Below, in pieces: positions 43,170 through 55,237 of a stretch of 64,000 bases of DNA (its first letter is position 1; every line of letters starts with the position of its first letter). The position numbers were made by a program, and so were the translations under genes. The notes under the pieces were generated by a model. The model saw nothing but the letters and a program-made list of their open reading frames with translations, had not been told where the DNA came from and made no database searches. Source of the DNA: Armillaria gallica (taxonomy: Eukaryota > Basidiomycota > Agaricomycetes > Agaricales > Physalacriaceae); contig JBANDB010000011.1 in the NCBI GenBank assembly GCA_037576215.1, positions 310,001-374,000 on the forward strand. Direction: 5' to 3'.

Positions 43170-45001
43170 GCACATACCGTTTCTTTATTATGTTCTTCGT
43201 AGTCGTTAGGTGAAAACTGGGGGACAGCGGGAATCGAACTGCCTATATGCTCTGCGTTTGACTTGTTCGATGAACGTTGACGTCGGAAATTAAACCTAGC
43301 AGAGGTAAACTTCAGGTGTAAAAACGAAGAAGACGATGCACATGGCAAGCAGCGAGTTTATATAGACTATATATATTAATTCGTAAGCTTTCGTGGGTAA
43401 TACGGAATACCGACGTTTGGATAATATGAAATCGATCCCGACGAAAATCAGAGTCTTGGGCCACGCAATGAACTACAATTGTTTGTGAGATTTTTGGATA
43501 AGGTCAAGTTGAGGGTCAGCAGACCGTGAAGATAGAGAACAACGAACATGCACTATCATTGCCATCAGGAATAATGGAGTCCAGATTAAAGCAGATATAT
43601 GCACCTTGTAGCTAACCCTGACACGAGAACAAGTCGCATTAAACTGAGAAGTAGGTCAGCCGTTCTAGTGAATCAGCCAGAATTCGAAGATCTTTGTAAT
43701 GGAGTAACACACGAAGAGAAAGGCATTCCGGCCCTGCTCTTGTGCAGGTAATAGCACATCATGAGAGCTATGATGAAATCCGCCGTGATGATAATGGCGT
43801 AGAAGGTGTAAATAGAAACCTGTATCGTTGCGTGAGAATCCTTTCCATGACTATAGAAATGATGTACAGTGACGCACACCAAATTCCGCATGACATAACT
43901 GTAAAGAAACATTGTGAGTCGTAGATGTAGCCATAAAGGTTTGCTTACGTCTTATAGGACAGATCTGAAACACGTCTATCAGAGAACTCGAAGCGAGAGG
44001 GAGGTTGGTCTCTTACGTATTGCAGTACCTGAAAGAAAGAGGGATACATAAGTACGAAACATAGTGGAAAGGAAAAGGATGATGATTTTTACCAAACGAG
44101 GCTGCCACAGCAAGAAACTGTCTGATAGTAAGCAATTGTAGGATATTCCGCTATTCAACACCATGCTCACCACGGACAAAGGAACGATTTTGTGAAAATG
44201 CCGTCCAACTAAGAACAAGTTAAGCCCTATCACGGTCAATAATGACCGGTAATATACGCACGTTTCCAGAGTCGGATGGCGTATATCCTACGATTCACGG
44301 TAAGGAAGAATTTGCCTTCTCCGTGACATTGACATAGTTCTTACCCTTGGACGAATACGATAGTCCACATCTAGGACAACTACCATTCAGACAAAAAGGC
44401 TCGAGGTGTCAAGACAACGCACCTTTACGACTAATTGGAGCTAGTATGCAAGCTACGGTTAGAGCTGTGTGGCCGGGAATCCATATAAATGCGCACCCTC
44501 ATGCTCCTGTAACAGCAAACACTCAGTGACATCGACAGGGTACCTGCATCTGGCAACGTACCAAATAACATTTTCTTCTAGGGCACCTGACAAGTTCCCA
44601 TGCATATCTATGAGATAGTGATATAGGGCATGCGTGCCTAAAGCGACGTGAACAGTGTCAAGGACCCTGTCGGAGAACACCTTAATACTTCAATATGACC
44701 AATAAACGTGAATAGACAAACCAAAAGAGGGCTACCTATCCCATTTATGTTGGCTTAAATCATAATCCTAATCCCAAACGAATATCAACGTACAGAATAA
44801 CGGTAGATCGACCAGTCGTCAGGGTATCTCTTGTAGTAAATGAGGACCTGTAAATTAATTATGCCGAATAAACTGCAAAATGAATGAAGAGGAATCTTCG
44901 CAAGCAAAGGCTACGTACATAGCGCCTATAGTTGCGCCAACGAAGAGTGCCCCGAAAGTGGCCCCGAGGGAAGGAATGGCTGATGAAGGTTTCGAGGACA
45001 T
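43170..45001 (-). CDS. DUF6534-type multi-pass membrane protein gene, copy 2
   Basis: Paralogue of the 11-12.8 kb gene, in the same position within the second duplication copy. The start at 45,001 gives MSSKPSSAIPSLGATFGALF; exon 1 ends at a GTACGTA donor near 44,920. Later exons include YPDDWSIYRYSV (44.8 kb), VLDTVHVALGTHALYHYLID then MHGNLSGALEENVIW (44.57-44.66 kb), LFLVGRHFHKIVPLSVV (44.2 kb), TVSCCGSLVW (44.12 kb), VSIYTFYAIIITADFIIALM then MCYYLHKSRAGMPFSS (43.72-43.82 kb) and YINSLLAMC (43.3 kb). All are DUF6534-family landmarks in the expected order. The exon between VIW and LFLVGRHFHK is poorly conserved in both copies, so the middle of the gene may be damaged. The function is unknown; a seven-helix membrane topology is expected from the family. 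Confidence 0.8.
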
Positions 45002-45594
45002 TATGGGTTAAAAGAAAGGTGTTGAGGGAAGCTCTGCAACGTCAGCTTATAGATGGATAGGCCGAACCATCACAGCAATATGACTAGCGCCAAATCATCG
45101 ACTTGGTGCCAACGATATGCCATCCTAGTTCTTGATGTCTGGATGTCAACACTGTTCGTTCCCTGTCCTCCGTCGTCTGGCGGCGTATCTTGCATCTGAT
45201 TGGTGCTTCGATTTCCAAATTGCAATCCTTCAAATAAAGTTTGAATGAGACCAAATGTACATTAACGTCGCCATATGGGACAGTGAGTTTCAGCCTCATA
45301 GTGAAACGTCGTTACTTTCGTTCGAACTCTAACACGAAGTATGAACAACACCGCTAGGAATCTCTGCTAAGCAAGTCAGTCGGAAGTAGATCACCAGCGG
45401 CATCAGGAACGCATCAAACAGCGGACATCGATTGGGTAATATACATCCCCTTCCTTTGTCTGATAGCTAAACTCAACAATGAAACCTGGATGCAGAACGT
45501 TAGCTCGGGGCCTTAATACAAGATGGTCAACTGACAGCAAAGCGTTTCGAAGAAATTAAGATAAGACCAGTGTCGAGACCTGGTGGCGCCCTAG

Positions 45595-48500
45595 TTGCAA
45601 CGTTCAACTCCCAGTTTCTATTGAACCTTCTTCTGCTTCAGGATTGCGTTCTGCATGTTGTGACATTGTCGTACAAGGTTGCAACTCCAAAATCTGGTTT
45701 AACTGCATTCTTCAGAAGGAACATAAGTAATCTATAGACGAGCTCTAATATCGGGAACTAAGTCTTCCGGTTTAGACCGATCATCAATCAGGCTCCTCCT
45801 GATGCCTTTCAAGAATGTGCGCATGGAAACACTTTCACAGTACGACACCGGCTCACGCACAACACTACCCAGTCCTCCCGACAATCAACGAGATACGCAA
45901 ACATTACACGCCCCTAACGGACTGTAACGTTCTCAGCTTTCGGGATGGGTTCATCACTAAAATTACGCACCACTAGCTTCTCAGCCACCTTTGCAATGAA
46001 TGGGAGGAGCACGCCCGGCTCCCTCATAGAAAGCACTAGCACGATATCCTACCAACACCGCCGAACATACCCAAAAACGGTGGGAGGCCAATCCTGCTAG
46101 CGAACAGCGAGCCGCTTAGAAGCTCGCGGGAGAGTCAAGTCCCCCGTAACGCCGACAATAAGGATCATCGACAATAACAGGGACGCATCTCTGGCCAAAC
46201 CTCCGAAACATTTTGAATACGTCCATGTGCGAATACGTTGTTGACAGACATTGAGTTACGCCGCGCCATATGCCGATGTCCGAGATGACCTACGGACACC
46301 GCAAAGTCGAGGATGAACGCTTGGTCTGGGATGATATGCAGCTCGAGAGAATATTGCCATCTAATGGTAGCGATAGTCGAGCTGTGAAGGAGGATGCTTT
46401 TGAGAGTAACTGTTGCTGGCGAATCCTCGTCGAACCGAAGGATAGGCGATTCTTCGATGAGATAGCATACAGGCGTGTTGTACAGATTATGCTGGACAGT
46501 CGTGTCTGGGCGTTGTCAAACACAAACATGTATCCCATGACGGAGACGTTGTTGCTCGACCTTGAAGGAATATATATTTCTGCACGTTGGGCCCTATGTG
46601 ATGTTGGGCACAACCGGTAACAAAAGGATATATCCTGTCGCGAACGAGATGAGTGAGAGAAGCAAGGGGCATGGCTTCGATATCCCCAAGGATGGCCATG
46701 ACAAAGTTCCCGTAGAAATCAGAGACGACGAGGGTACGTTCGTCTGAAGGTCGGACACGAATGAATGTAGGTCGTCCGTCAAGGATGTTTACCACAATTC
46801 GCAGCTTATCAAAATTGCAAGGTTGATTGCCGAGTCAACCTTATGATCATTATCCGTGGACGTATCTTAGATGACAGATCAGCCTATGAACGAAGATAGC
46901 AGCATGATGAACATACTTGAAATGCTGGATCTGCGTTTCAAAGCAGTATTGGCTCATTGGGACTGTACTGGGCTGCAGAAGAGACCAATAAGAGCAAGAT
47001 TCCCTCGAAAGATAAGACACTCACCTCACACAGTTTCTATCGCGCATATATGCTGCTTCAAACTATCGGAATCTTCAAGTCTTGTATACCTTGGACGTGC
47101 GATGGCTGACTTTTAAACCTATTCTGGGATCCACGATACAACAAGTCGCGTCTTCAGGCTGTCGCCATAGCTGCAGAGTCATTAGAGATGACAAAACGAG
47201 GATCGGAATCAGCTGTACCTGCGTCTGTATGCAACAGTCCATCACCAAGATCGACGAGATGAGAACGAGGGCCAGTATATGTCCTTGCACATAGCATGTC
47301 TCTGCTATTGAAGCCCAGGACGACTAGTACTGGACTTGCTCATGATGACGGACTGGCTTAGAACGTAGACGGTAGCGATAGGGATGATGAACGTCCCATA
47401 CCCTTGTAGAAGATTGATCGAAGATATCACAGAAGCGGGATTTGAAGCTTACTGTGATTGCGCGTGTTCTTTGTGTTCCACATGCCGGGATGGACCGGTA
47501 GGCGCATCCCCGTTGCAGTATATGTGGTACCAAAGAAACTCGAGTCGTGGTTGAATGAAAGGGATGAAAGAGTCGGCAAGTTCTTCATCATCTGGTGGAC
47601 GGTGTTTAGAGAAGGTCTCGGAGAGAAATGGTCTTCAGGTGGTTTCTGAAACAAAACATTAAGCCGAGTCCTCTCATTGGGACGAAAACCTTACCTTATG
47701 CCTCGTCGACGCAAATTCCAAATTTTTGACCATCGTCGCCTTCCTGTCTCGGCATGGTCTTCCTGGCAAACTTATTCTCTTTAGGCGCTGCAACCTCTAC
47801 ACTAATATTCAACATCAACATTTCATCGTCCCCAGATTCCCTCATGTTGCGAACATACTGATCGCCATCCCAGGATTTGACGTTGAAGGATAGCGACAGA
47901 TTCTTTGGTAATGAGAAAACATCTGGCTCATCTTCTGCGCCAGCCAGGATGAATCCAGACGGTTGGCCTGACAAATCTACCGTCACATTTGGGAGAAATA
48001 GAAAATGTCATGATCAGGCGGTAGATCAATCGATCACCCTCAACAGATGTATATGTGGATTTTCAGTTTTCCAGATTACCAAACGTCGAGTGCCATACCT
48101 AATATGGGCAGATTAGCAAGACATTCTATGAGATAGAGCTGAAGCCTACGTTTGGAGGATGACGGCAAAAAGCAGGCTTCGTCTGTCAGCCCTTTGGTCA
48201 CGTTGACCATGACCAGGTTTGGCCATCACAGTGAACATTTCCTACATGAAATATCAGATTTCGGGAGATACAGTCTATAACCGTAGACATACGCGATACT
48301 ATCTGAGAGTCCGTCAGTAAGGAAGGATCGGCAAGGCTATGCTTGTCGGTGCTCCAACATTTTCGCCATCGACGTCCGTGAAGACATGTACCAGACTCGC
48401 AGTGTTGATGATACTACCTGACGGTGTGGGAGACACATTGCTATGCGCTCGGGAAGAACGCTACATGGACGACCTGATTCCTAGCTGGTTGAAAGACATC

Positions 48501-49631
48501 GGAGTACTGGCTGGCGCCTATGATGATGAGAGTCAAGAGACGAAACAAAAGGCGGGTACAATGCAACGAACGGTCGCCATTTCCAACTGTCGTCACCAAC
48601 TCTTGCCTTCCATCATTTGACTTACGACGCAGTTCTGTATCTAGGTCAATGGCGTGTGGAGAGCATCACAATACAGAACATACAGGTATTCCAAAGCATA
48701 TCCTGGACCGCGAGCCCGAATTGGATACTTCGTCAAAAATCAGGTAGTCGTCGCTACCGCAGTCGTTATCCCGACAACACTTTGGAATTGGCATTCGACA
48801 ACCCTCGACGAGGAGTCGATGGCGATATTTGAAGAGTGGGCCTCGGAGCCAGGAAATAGGGAGTCTTGAAGGGTAAATTAGAGTCGAGCCTAGATAGTTT
48901 TCAGACTATTGAATAAAATTGAGGACAAGTACACACCAAGGCCATCGGTACTACCTTGCACCTAAGCCTTTCTAATTCCCAAAGTCGAATAACGTCGGAG
49001 ACGCCTAGCGCTCTCCGCTTCCGTGACTATGAGAGAAAGACAAAGATCTAACATGTGCGTAGGTAAGAACACTACCCGAGAACAGACCAAGTGAACGTAC
49101 CCAGGACAACCTAGCTTAACCAGAACTGGGCCTTGGCGGACAATAGAAGCGACAGCTGGATGATGCGACTGCTGCAAGCTAAATACAGTTCAAGGACGTC
49201 GAAGCAAACGCAGAAAATGCACATACCAAGTACGATGTCTAGATTGTCGTGGCAAGGAGGTTCAAGCTGAAGTAGTGCTTGATGGATCGAGCGTCGGTAT
49301 TCGTATAGGTGGGTGCTGCTGCTGCTATATGTTCCGCAGTGTTTTGGCTGCATGTAAGCGTAAGAAAGGACAGTGAAAGAAGAACAAAGCGGGCATACAA
49401 TCCGTTTGCGTCGCACAGCGTGGCGTAGGGGCATCCAAATGCTTTGTTGTCACTGCTATATCCTCTTGCAGGGAATTGTCGTCGTCGTCTTCGGTGGTCG
49501 TGGTCGTGGTTCGCCATCAACATACGAATATCAAATTTCGATATATTTTCATATTCCGAACGCACGGGCCGGTCTATCCGTGTCGCATGGAAGAGCGTGG
49601 TCGCTTGTTCGCCTTGCTTGTCTGTTACCAC
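45595..49631 (-). pseudogene. Partner-family gene, copy C (the most complete copy)
   Basis: Not recognised. From the start at 49,631 the minus strand reads MVTDKQGEQATTLFHATRID, then the conserved block SEYENISKFDIRM. Further 5'-to-3' blocks: PCHDNLDIV ending at GTATGTGC (49.2 kb); FSGSVLTYAH (49.05 kb); GSEAHSSNIAIDSSSRVVEC then QFQSVVGITTAVATT (48.75-48.85 kb); VHVFTDVDGENVGAPTSIAL (48.35 kb); SGQPSGFILAGAEDEPDVFS, LPKNLSLSFNVKSWDG and QYVRNMRESGDDEMLMLNIS (47.7-47.98 kb); PDDEELADSFIPFIQPRLEF then HIYCNGDAPTGPSRHVEHKE (47.46-47.62 kb); TFIIPIATVYVLS (47.37 kb); VNILDGRPTFIRVRPSDERT (46.7-46.8 kb); EESPILRFDEDSPATVTLKS then ELHIIPDQAFILDFAVSVG (46.27-46.45 kb). The final exon has stops, unlike copy A. 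No catalytic motif is evident. It is head-to-head with the HET gene at 49.69 kb. Confidence 0.62.
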
Positions 49632-49690
49632 CTATCGTCAACTCAATACCAGCATACACCAGTTAGGTTTTTATTGAAAACGTACCATCT
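49632..49690. promoter_or_regulatory. Putative 59-bp divergent promoter between partner gene C and HET gene
   Basis: The candidate ATG of the minus-strand partner gene (49,631) and the ATG of the plus-strand HET gene (49,691) are separated by 59 bp. The transcripts must therefore start within this gap or overlap. No clear TATA box was seen; GTTTTTATTGAAAAC is the only AT-rich tract. The promoter role is inferred from the arrangement. Confidence 0.4.
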
Positions 49691-51490
49691 ATGGTCGCTC
49701 TGGAATACACTCCCCCTCCTCCCCCTTCGATTTTGTCTGGTTGGGCTACGTCCGCGGCCTCCAGAGAATCCAATCATGAAGACGACAACTCAGTAAGCAC
49801 ATAAAAGCATGCCCAGAAGGACAAGCAATAACACATTGTAGAAATGCGATCCGAATCTCCCTGAGGTCACTCTCTCTGCCTTCGACAATACCGACCAAGA
49901 AGAATCAACCATTCCAGTGCTGAAGCAACGGTCCTTCACTGGTAGAGTCTTACCATCCGCTATCGCCAACACTCTCTGTCGTGACCTAAGTGTCAATGAA
50001 ATGTTGGAGATGCTCGACGTCCAAGGTTGCACTCCGGATAGTCCCAGATACAAGGCGTGGGAATACTTCATCGCTGAAAACTGCGACCTTGGGACTGCCT
50101 ACGCTCATTTGCGCTACCAGCCACCTGACATCGATATTCGCAAGCATGTCGACGATGCGCGCGAATGCGACGAAAAGATGCGACGATATTTGCTGGAGAA
50201 AGAAAGATCGGCGAGCATGTACTCCCTCGGCGCGTCTGGGACCTGCATGCTAATCGGGTGGTGCCATGGTGGGTTACCAGGAAACGCGTGTGGGCGATAT
50301 CACATGCGTGGGTGGCCGATGAAAATCTCAAGTACGAGATGACGCCCATAAACGGATATGAATGGCCAGTGCCGATGCCGAAGGATGCCGACCTTGATCT
50401 CATCAGAATCGAGATGCTGAACCTCGGCGCAGAGTACATCTGGTTAGATGTTCTGTGTTTGAGGCAGGCGGGTCAGGAATTGGACGCTATGGAGATTCTG
50501 CGCAAGGAGGAGTGGAAAGTCGACTTGCCAATTATTGGATGGGTGTATGACAGTGCCCCTCGGGTGGCGTCCTACTTGAGCGGTCTGGGTCGGCCGCTGA
50601 GTTTCCAAACGGACTGGGACTTTGAGGACAAGCGGTGTTGGTTTAATCGAGCATGGACACTACAGGAGACTCCTGGTAGTGTGCGAATCGCTGGGAGGAC
50701 CTGCGGCGATCACGAAATTGACGAAAAGTTCATGACAGAGAAGACACAAGAGAGGTTGAAGAGTCAGCTGGTGGATTTGCAGCATATACAACAATGGACG
50801 GAGCGGGGAGAGCGAATATTTCACTTCCTGTGGGAGATGCAGAAACGGAAATCATCCAAACGTGTGGATAAAGTTGCTGGGCTGGTATACTTGCTCCAGT
50901 TGAAGCACATCCCTATATACGATGCGGACCAACACGAAGAGGACGCCTGGACAGAACTCATGAATGTTGCAGATGGCCAACTTCGTGCGACCTTCCTATT
51001 CTTGTACCCTAAACCAAACGGAAACAACTTATCATGGCGACCATCATGGGAGCAGGTAATGAGGGAGACATTTCCTGACTTGGCGCACATTTCCCGGATC
51101 CTTGCGGGTCTTCCGAATGTTCGTTGGACGGGGAAAGATGGCGACTCGTATGATGGACCCCGGATGGAGGCATGCGATGTGTGGGGATTAGCCGGCGAAT
51201 CAACGGATTCAAGATACGGACAGTTGAGTGTCAAAAACACCTCCGGGGCAGAATATACCTTCGATATTGTCGCCGATCATGCCTGCATAATACCTGATGG
51301 CTTGTATACCCTATTAGGTGCCATCGGCGACAGCCTCCAAGTGGAAGGAAGCTTCTGGGTTGTCGGGAAAGTAGAGGAGCCCAAGGGGAATTTTAGCAAA
51401 GTGTCGGTGGTCAGAATGGCGGAAAAACAAACAGCAGAGAGCTTTGAGAACCTTGACGTCTACAGGTACACTAAAACTTTTCTTCTTTGA
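49691..51490 (+). pseudogene. HET-domain gene, copy 2 (open core, one 1-bp frameshift in the N-terminal module)
   Basis: Exon 1 (49,691-49,792; MVALEYTPPPPPSILSGWAT) is joined through a 49-nt phase-0 intron (GTAAGC...TTGTAG, 49,793-49,841) to exon 2, which begins with the repeat unit (LPEVTLSAFDNTDQEESTIP, VLKQRSFTGRVLPSAIANTL) and FIAENCDLGTAYAHLRYQ. Aligned to copy 1, exon 2 lacks one base near 50,200 (GAGAAAGAAAGATC against GAGCATAGAAAGATC), after which the frame continues open to 51,490: LPRRVWDLHANRVVPW, AISHAWVAD, IWLDVLCLRQAGQ, VASYLSGLGRP, RCWFNRAWTLQE, and the C-terminal domain YTLLGAIGDSL, VVGKVEEPKGNFSKVSVVRM. The core could still be made as a 441-residue protein from the ATG at 50,165. 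The HET core is implicated in cell death on non-self contact. Whether the missing base is real or a sequencing error decides gene against pseudogene. Confidence 0.9.
49793..49841 (+). other. 49-nt intron of HET copy 2
   Basis: GTAAGCACATAAAAGC...ACACATTGTAG, phase 0, placing KCDPNLPEVTLSA after HEDDNS. Same length and position relative to the repeat unit as the introns in the other HET genes. Confidence 0.8.
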
Positions 51491-51600
51491 TATATTTAAT
51501 GGCGCTTGATGCAAGTCTAATACCTAGATAATAGGACTGGGACATTGTGTATGATCACCAAATGACGGGATAATTTCTACTCCCTTTTCTATCTGTCCCA

Positions 51601-53600
51601 TGCTTATTCCTCCCTACCTTTCCTACTGACATTACAATTGTTCTGGTGATACTTCTTCGCTTTCCCTGTTTGCTGCGGTTAGTTACTAAGATGTATTTAC
51701 TTTAAACGACTCTTGGCTCACGGAAATATGTTTCCAACATCGCTATTACTTCAATAAAGCCCCGGCGCCTAAGGGAGCGAAAAAATTAGAAAAGGTTTGT
51801 GAGTGGGATCTGGTATGTCAAGTATATAACTGAATGATCGCCCGTCTCACCTTAGCGCTTAACTGATAACATAACGGAGAAGACCGTGCCAGAAGACCGT
51901 TCGTCTTCAGGAAGATTTTTATTCAGGCTGTGCAGCAACATGTGGACGGATGTGAGGTGAAAGGACGTATACATCTCGCCTCGCTCATGTCTTGATTCTG
52001 CTGTGCGAGTGCATTTGCGTAGCTAGGGCAGGAGTGCCTATATTAATGGAGTCACCTGTCCGTGGACGAAGCCGAACTCAGATCAGGCATCAAGCAAAAA
52101 GGCAAGACCATTGATATCGATTAATTCAGACGGATGAGATATTTTATTGACAAGGACGTCGGGGGAGCAGACAGGTAGAGAACAGGAATATGTCGGGAAA
52201 TAGAAGAGTCCCTTCTATTAATTTTCCCTTAAAAAGCGGGCGTGAGAGGCACATTGCCTGCACTGCCGTCATTTCTAGATAAAGCATCAGGATATGGGGG
52301 ATACAGCAGGGACACCGAACGTACTGAGAGCACCAAATTTGCGCTTCGAGCAAATCCTGGGCCACAGAAGGAATAGATGAGGAAGAATTCATCCTCAACG
52401 ACAAACTAACGGTATGGCGCGCCGAATGCGACCCAGTCTGGGATAGGAAGTTAATGAGCTCAACGAAAAGCGACCATAAAAATAAGATTCAACGTACAAG
52501 AAATAGGCGAGCAGAGATCGCTTGATCACCAAACCCTTGTGAATCTTGACACGGGTGGCTGAGTCTGAAGCTAATCGATGTTATCCTTGAATGTAACGAG
52601 TCATGTTTCCATGACGTCGCTATAGCTACAGATCCGTCAGAGATGAAACGACAAGGATTGCAAGCAGATAAACCTCTTGCTTTACCAAATGAATCTGTCG
52701 GCGTGGAAGGGGCCGGTGAAATGACATGACTTTTGTCCTTGCGTCGATTTTTTGGAGCAAGCCGACACCAGTCGAAATGTGAACCTTCGACCGGTGAACG
52801 GACCTTACCCGCGCCACGCAAAGTCGCGTCTATACTCGATGTTTCTATCTGATTCCTTTAGCAACTATTTAGGAAGACTATTAGAACTTACTAGAAGACT
52901 TGTAGACGTATAAAAGCCTCGTAGTTGTACTGCTATACATAAAGATTATTCAATTTCTCTTCTTCTCATTCTATTGCTGCTCACAAAGTTTCCGCTAATC
53001 GAGCGTCATGAAGACGAGTAATGGTACTGAGGATACCGCCTTCTGTACGGAAAAAGCTGTCGTTTGCTCAATTGAAGGAGTTCGCAAAGCACTAGCTTAC
53101 GCCTACGACGAAAATCAAGATGTTGAGCAAACGAAATAAGACGAAACTCACGGTCACTATTTGCGGCATTACTCCTACTTCGACAGGGACTTGTACCGGA
53201 AGCTTGAAGTTTCAGAAACACAACCGCAGAATGTAATATTTGTCGCAGATGGATCGGTTAGCAGAACGCCGCGAAAGTTAAGAGGCATCTGTTTGAGAGC
53301 AGGCTAATGGTATGACATTCAGGTTACATGGTCGACGTTGACTTCAAACGGAGGAGCTGCATTTGGGTCAGCAACGTCGACAACATTATCTTTAAGAACG
53401 TACCAATATACGTCAAACTCCATCCTCAACCACGAATCGAAAGGACGGCGTCATCGCTAACACTTTGTCTCCTGAGAGAAAAATGGTGGCCAAGGTGGTC
53501 GCTACCTCACTCCTTGTCCTCGTTTGACTTCGTGACGCCATGAATTACACGTTCCAATTCTCACGGGACGACCCTCGAAGTTGGTAGAGACGGAAAGAAA
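51601..53600. other. No supported gene; possible LTR fragment near 52.9 kb
   Basis: Only short open frames. A TATAAAAG at about 52,909, followed by a pyrimidine-rich stretch ending TATTGCTGCTCACA at about 52,984, looks like the TATA box and end of an LTR, but no start, second copy or target duplication was found. 53,090-53,560 has weak nucleotide similarity to partner-family middle regions (AAGACGAAACTCACGGTCAC). Confidence 0.35.
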
Positions 53601-53699
53601 GACGTTCTCCAAGCAGGATGTCTGGAAAATCGGGATGACGCAGCTTGCCTCGAGTACGCGTCGTTCCTATCAGCAAACAGAGTCCTTGCACCTTGTACA

Positions 53700-55237
53700 G
53701 TCAGCAGGATATGCCTCATGTTCCATTTTTATGCCTGCCGATGTCTACAGGCTTTAGTCAGTAGACGGTAGTGAACGGGAGAATCATAATGCAGACCTCA
53801 TTCCTAGACGCCACGTACATGTACCGATCTTCGAATGGTTCTCGAAGCCCATAGTGACGTGATTCCTAAAGTCGATTTAAAACGCGTGGTGATGCCCTTC
53901 GGTATCTGGATTTTTCACAGCCGTGCAAGCCCGGTCTAGTCGACCTGAGTCAATGACCGGCTTAGAACGTAGACGGTAGCGATAGCGAGTGATGGATGTC
54001 GCATACTCTGGGAGAAGATTGAGCGAAGATATCACGGAAGCGGCATTTGAAGCTTACTGTCATTGGGCATATTCCTTGTGTTCCACATGCTGGGATGGAC
54101 CAGTAGGCGCATCCATGTACTGTAGCGTCTGAGTCATGTTAGTGGTTGCTGAACGAGAATCGTGAGATGACGACGCTACCGCGGTGGTTGTCCTGACAAC
54201 ACTTTGGAATTACCATTCGATGACCCTCAACGAGGACTCGATGGCGATCTGTGGGGAGAACACCTCGGAGCCGGAAGATAGGAAGTCGTAAATGTTAGAT
54301 TATAGAGTCCAGCCTAGATAATTTAAGATCATTGAATGAAATAGAGGACAAGTACGCACCATGGTTATCGGTACTCTCTGACACCGAAGTCATTCTAATT
54401 TCCCCAAACTGAATAACATCGGAGGCGCCTAGCTTTCTACGCTTCCATGCCTACGCGACAAAGATGTGCATGGATAAGAACAGTGCCCGAGAACAGACGA
54501 AGCACACGCACACAGGTCGACCTAGCTTAACCACAGTCGGTAGACAATGGATGCGACAGTTGGGAACTAGATACAGTTCAACAATGACGAAGTAAACGTA
54601 GAAAATGCACACACCAGGTACGATGACTAGATCGTTGGGGCAGGCAAGTTCAAGCTGAAGAACCGGGTAATGGACCAAGTGTCGCTTTCCGTACGGACTC
54701 CTGCTGCTGCTACGTTCCGCGGTTTGGCTGCATATGAGATTGAGAAAAGAAAGTGAAAAACGAGCCAAGGCGTGCATACAATCCGTTCATGTCGGACGAC
54801 GCGGTGTCGGAGCATAAAAAAATGGTGCGTCAAATGTTTCGATGTCGCTGCCGCGCCCTCTTGAAGCAAATTGAGGTCGTCGTCGGTGTTGGTAGTGGTA
54901 GTTGATCATCAAGAAGCGCGACACAAATATCAAATGTCCATCCATTTTCGGATTCCGGATTCTCGGGCCGTTCTCCCGTGCCAGTCCCTTCTTGGTCAAC
55001 GACGTGATACGCAGTAGTACCGCTCCCACTAATCAGGGTTTGACTGATCGCAGGACGAGGAAGGACAGACGAGATCGCAGAAGAGTCTGCATTTTGGGTT
55101 GCAGTAAAGAACCGACGGCTTATCGGTCCGGCAGCCGAGCCTTTTTCACGAACCATGATGGCAGGTCCTACGCACTGTGAGTCTATACGCTCGCTAGCTG
55201 ATCCCAGACTCACCCTTTTCAGTTCTTTCGATAGCAT
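53700..55237 (-). pseudogene. Partner-family gene fragment, copy D
   Basis: The N-terminal block at 54.86-54.99 kb reads NPESENGWTFDICVALLDDQ then LPLPTPTTTSICFKRA, here without a stop, in a frame open from 55,237. Other blocks: ACPNDLVIVPG (54.64 kb), SSGSEVFSPQIAIESSLRVI (54.22-54.29 kb), DAPTGPSQHVEHKEYAQ (54.07-54.12 kb) and MRHPSLAIATVYVLSRSLTQ (53.95-54.0 kb). Blocks between the SEVFSPQ and DAPTGPS landmarks (3.3 kb of copy C, including RNMRESG) are missing, so this copy is internally deleted. The 5' part overlaps the putative first exon of the 2H-phosphoesterase-like gene on the other strand. Confidence 0.55.

Larger units (their letters stand above)
41705..51600 (+). repeat. Segmental duplication, copy 2 (contiguous)
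   Basis: Collinear with 10,140-13,416 plus 19,309-26,115. Gene order is the same: DUF6534-type gene (minus), partner gene (minus), HET gene (plus). Without the inserted solo LTR the unit is about 9.3 kb. The junction corresponding to the 5.9 kb interval of copy 1 lies at about 45,592, where CTGGTGGCGCCCTA runs directly into GTTGCAACGTTCAACTCC. Confidence 0.9.

Noticed and set aside
52780..52990. Solo LTR suggested by TATAAAAG and a pyrimidine-rich end
   Set aside because: No start, inverted terminal bases or target duplication could be matched.
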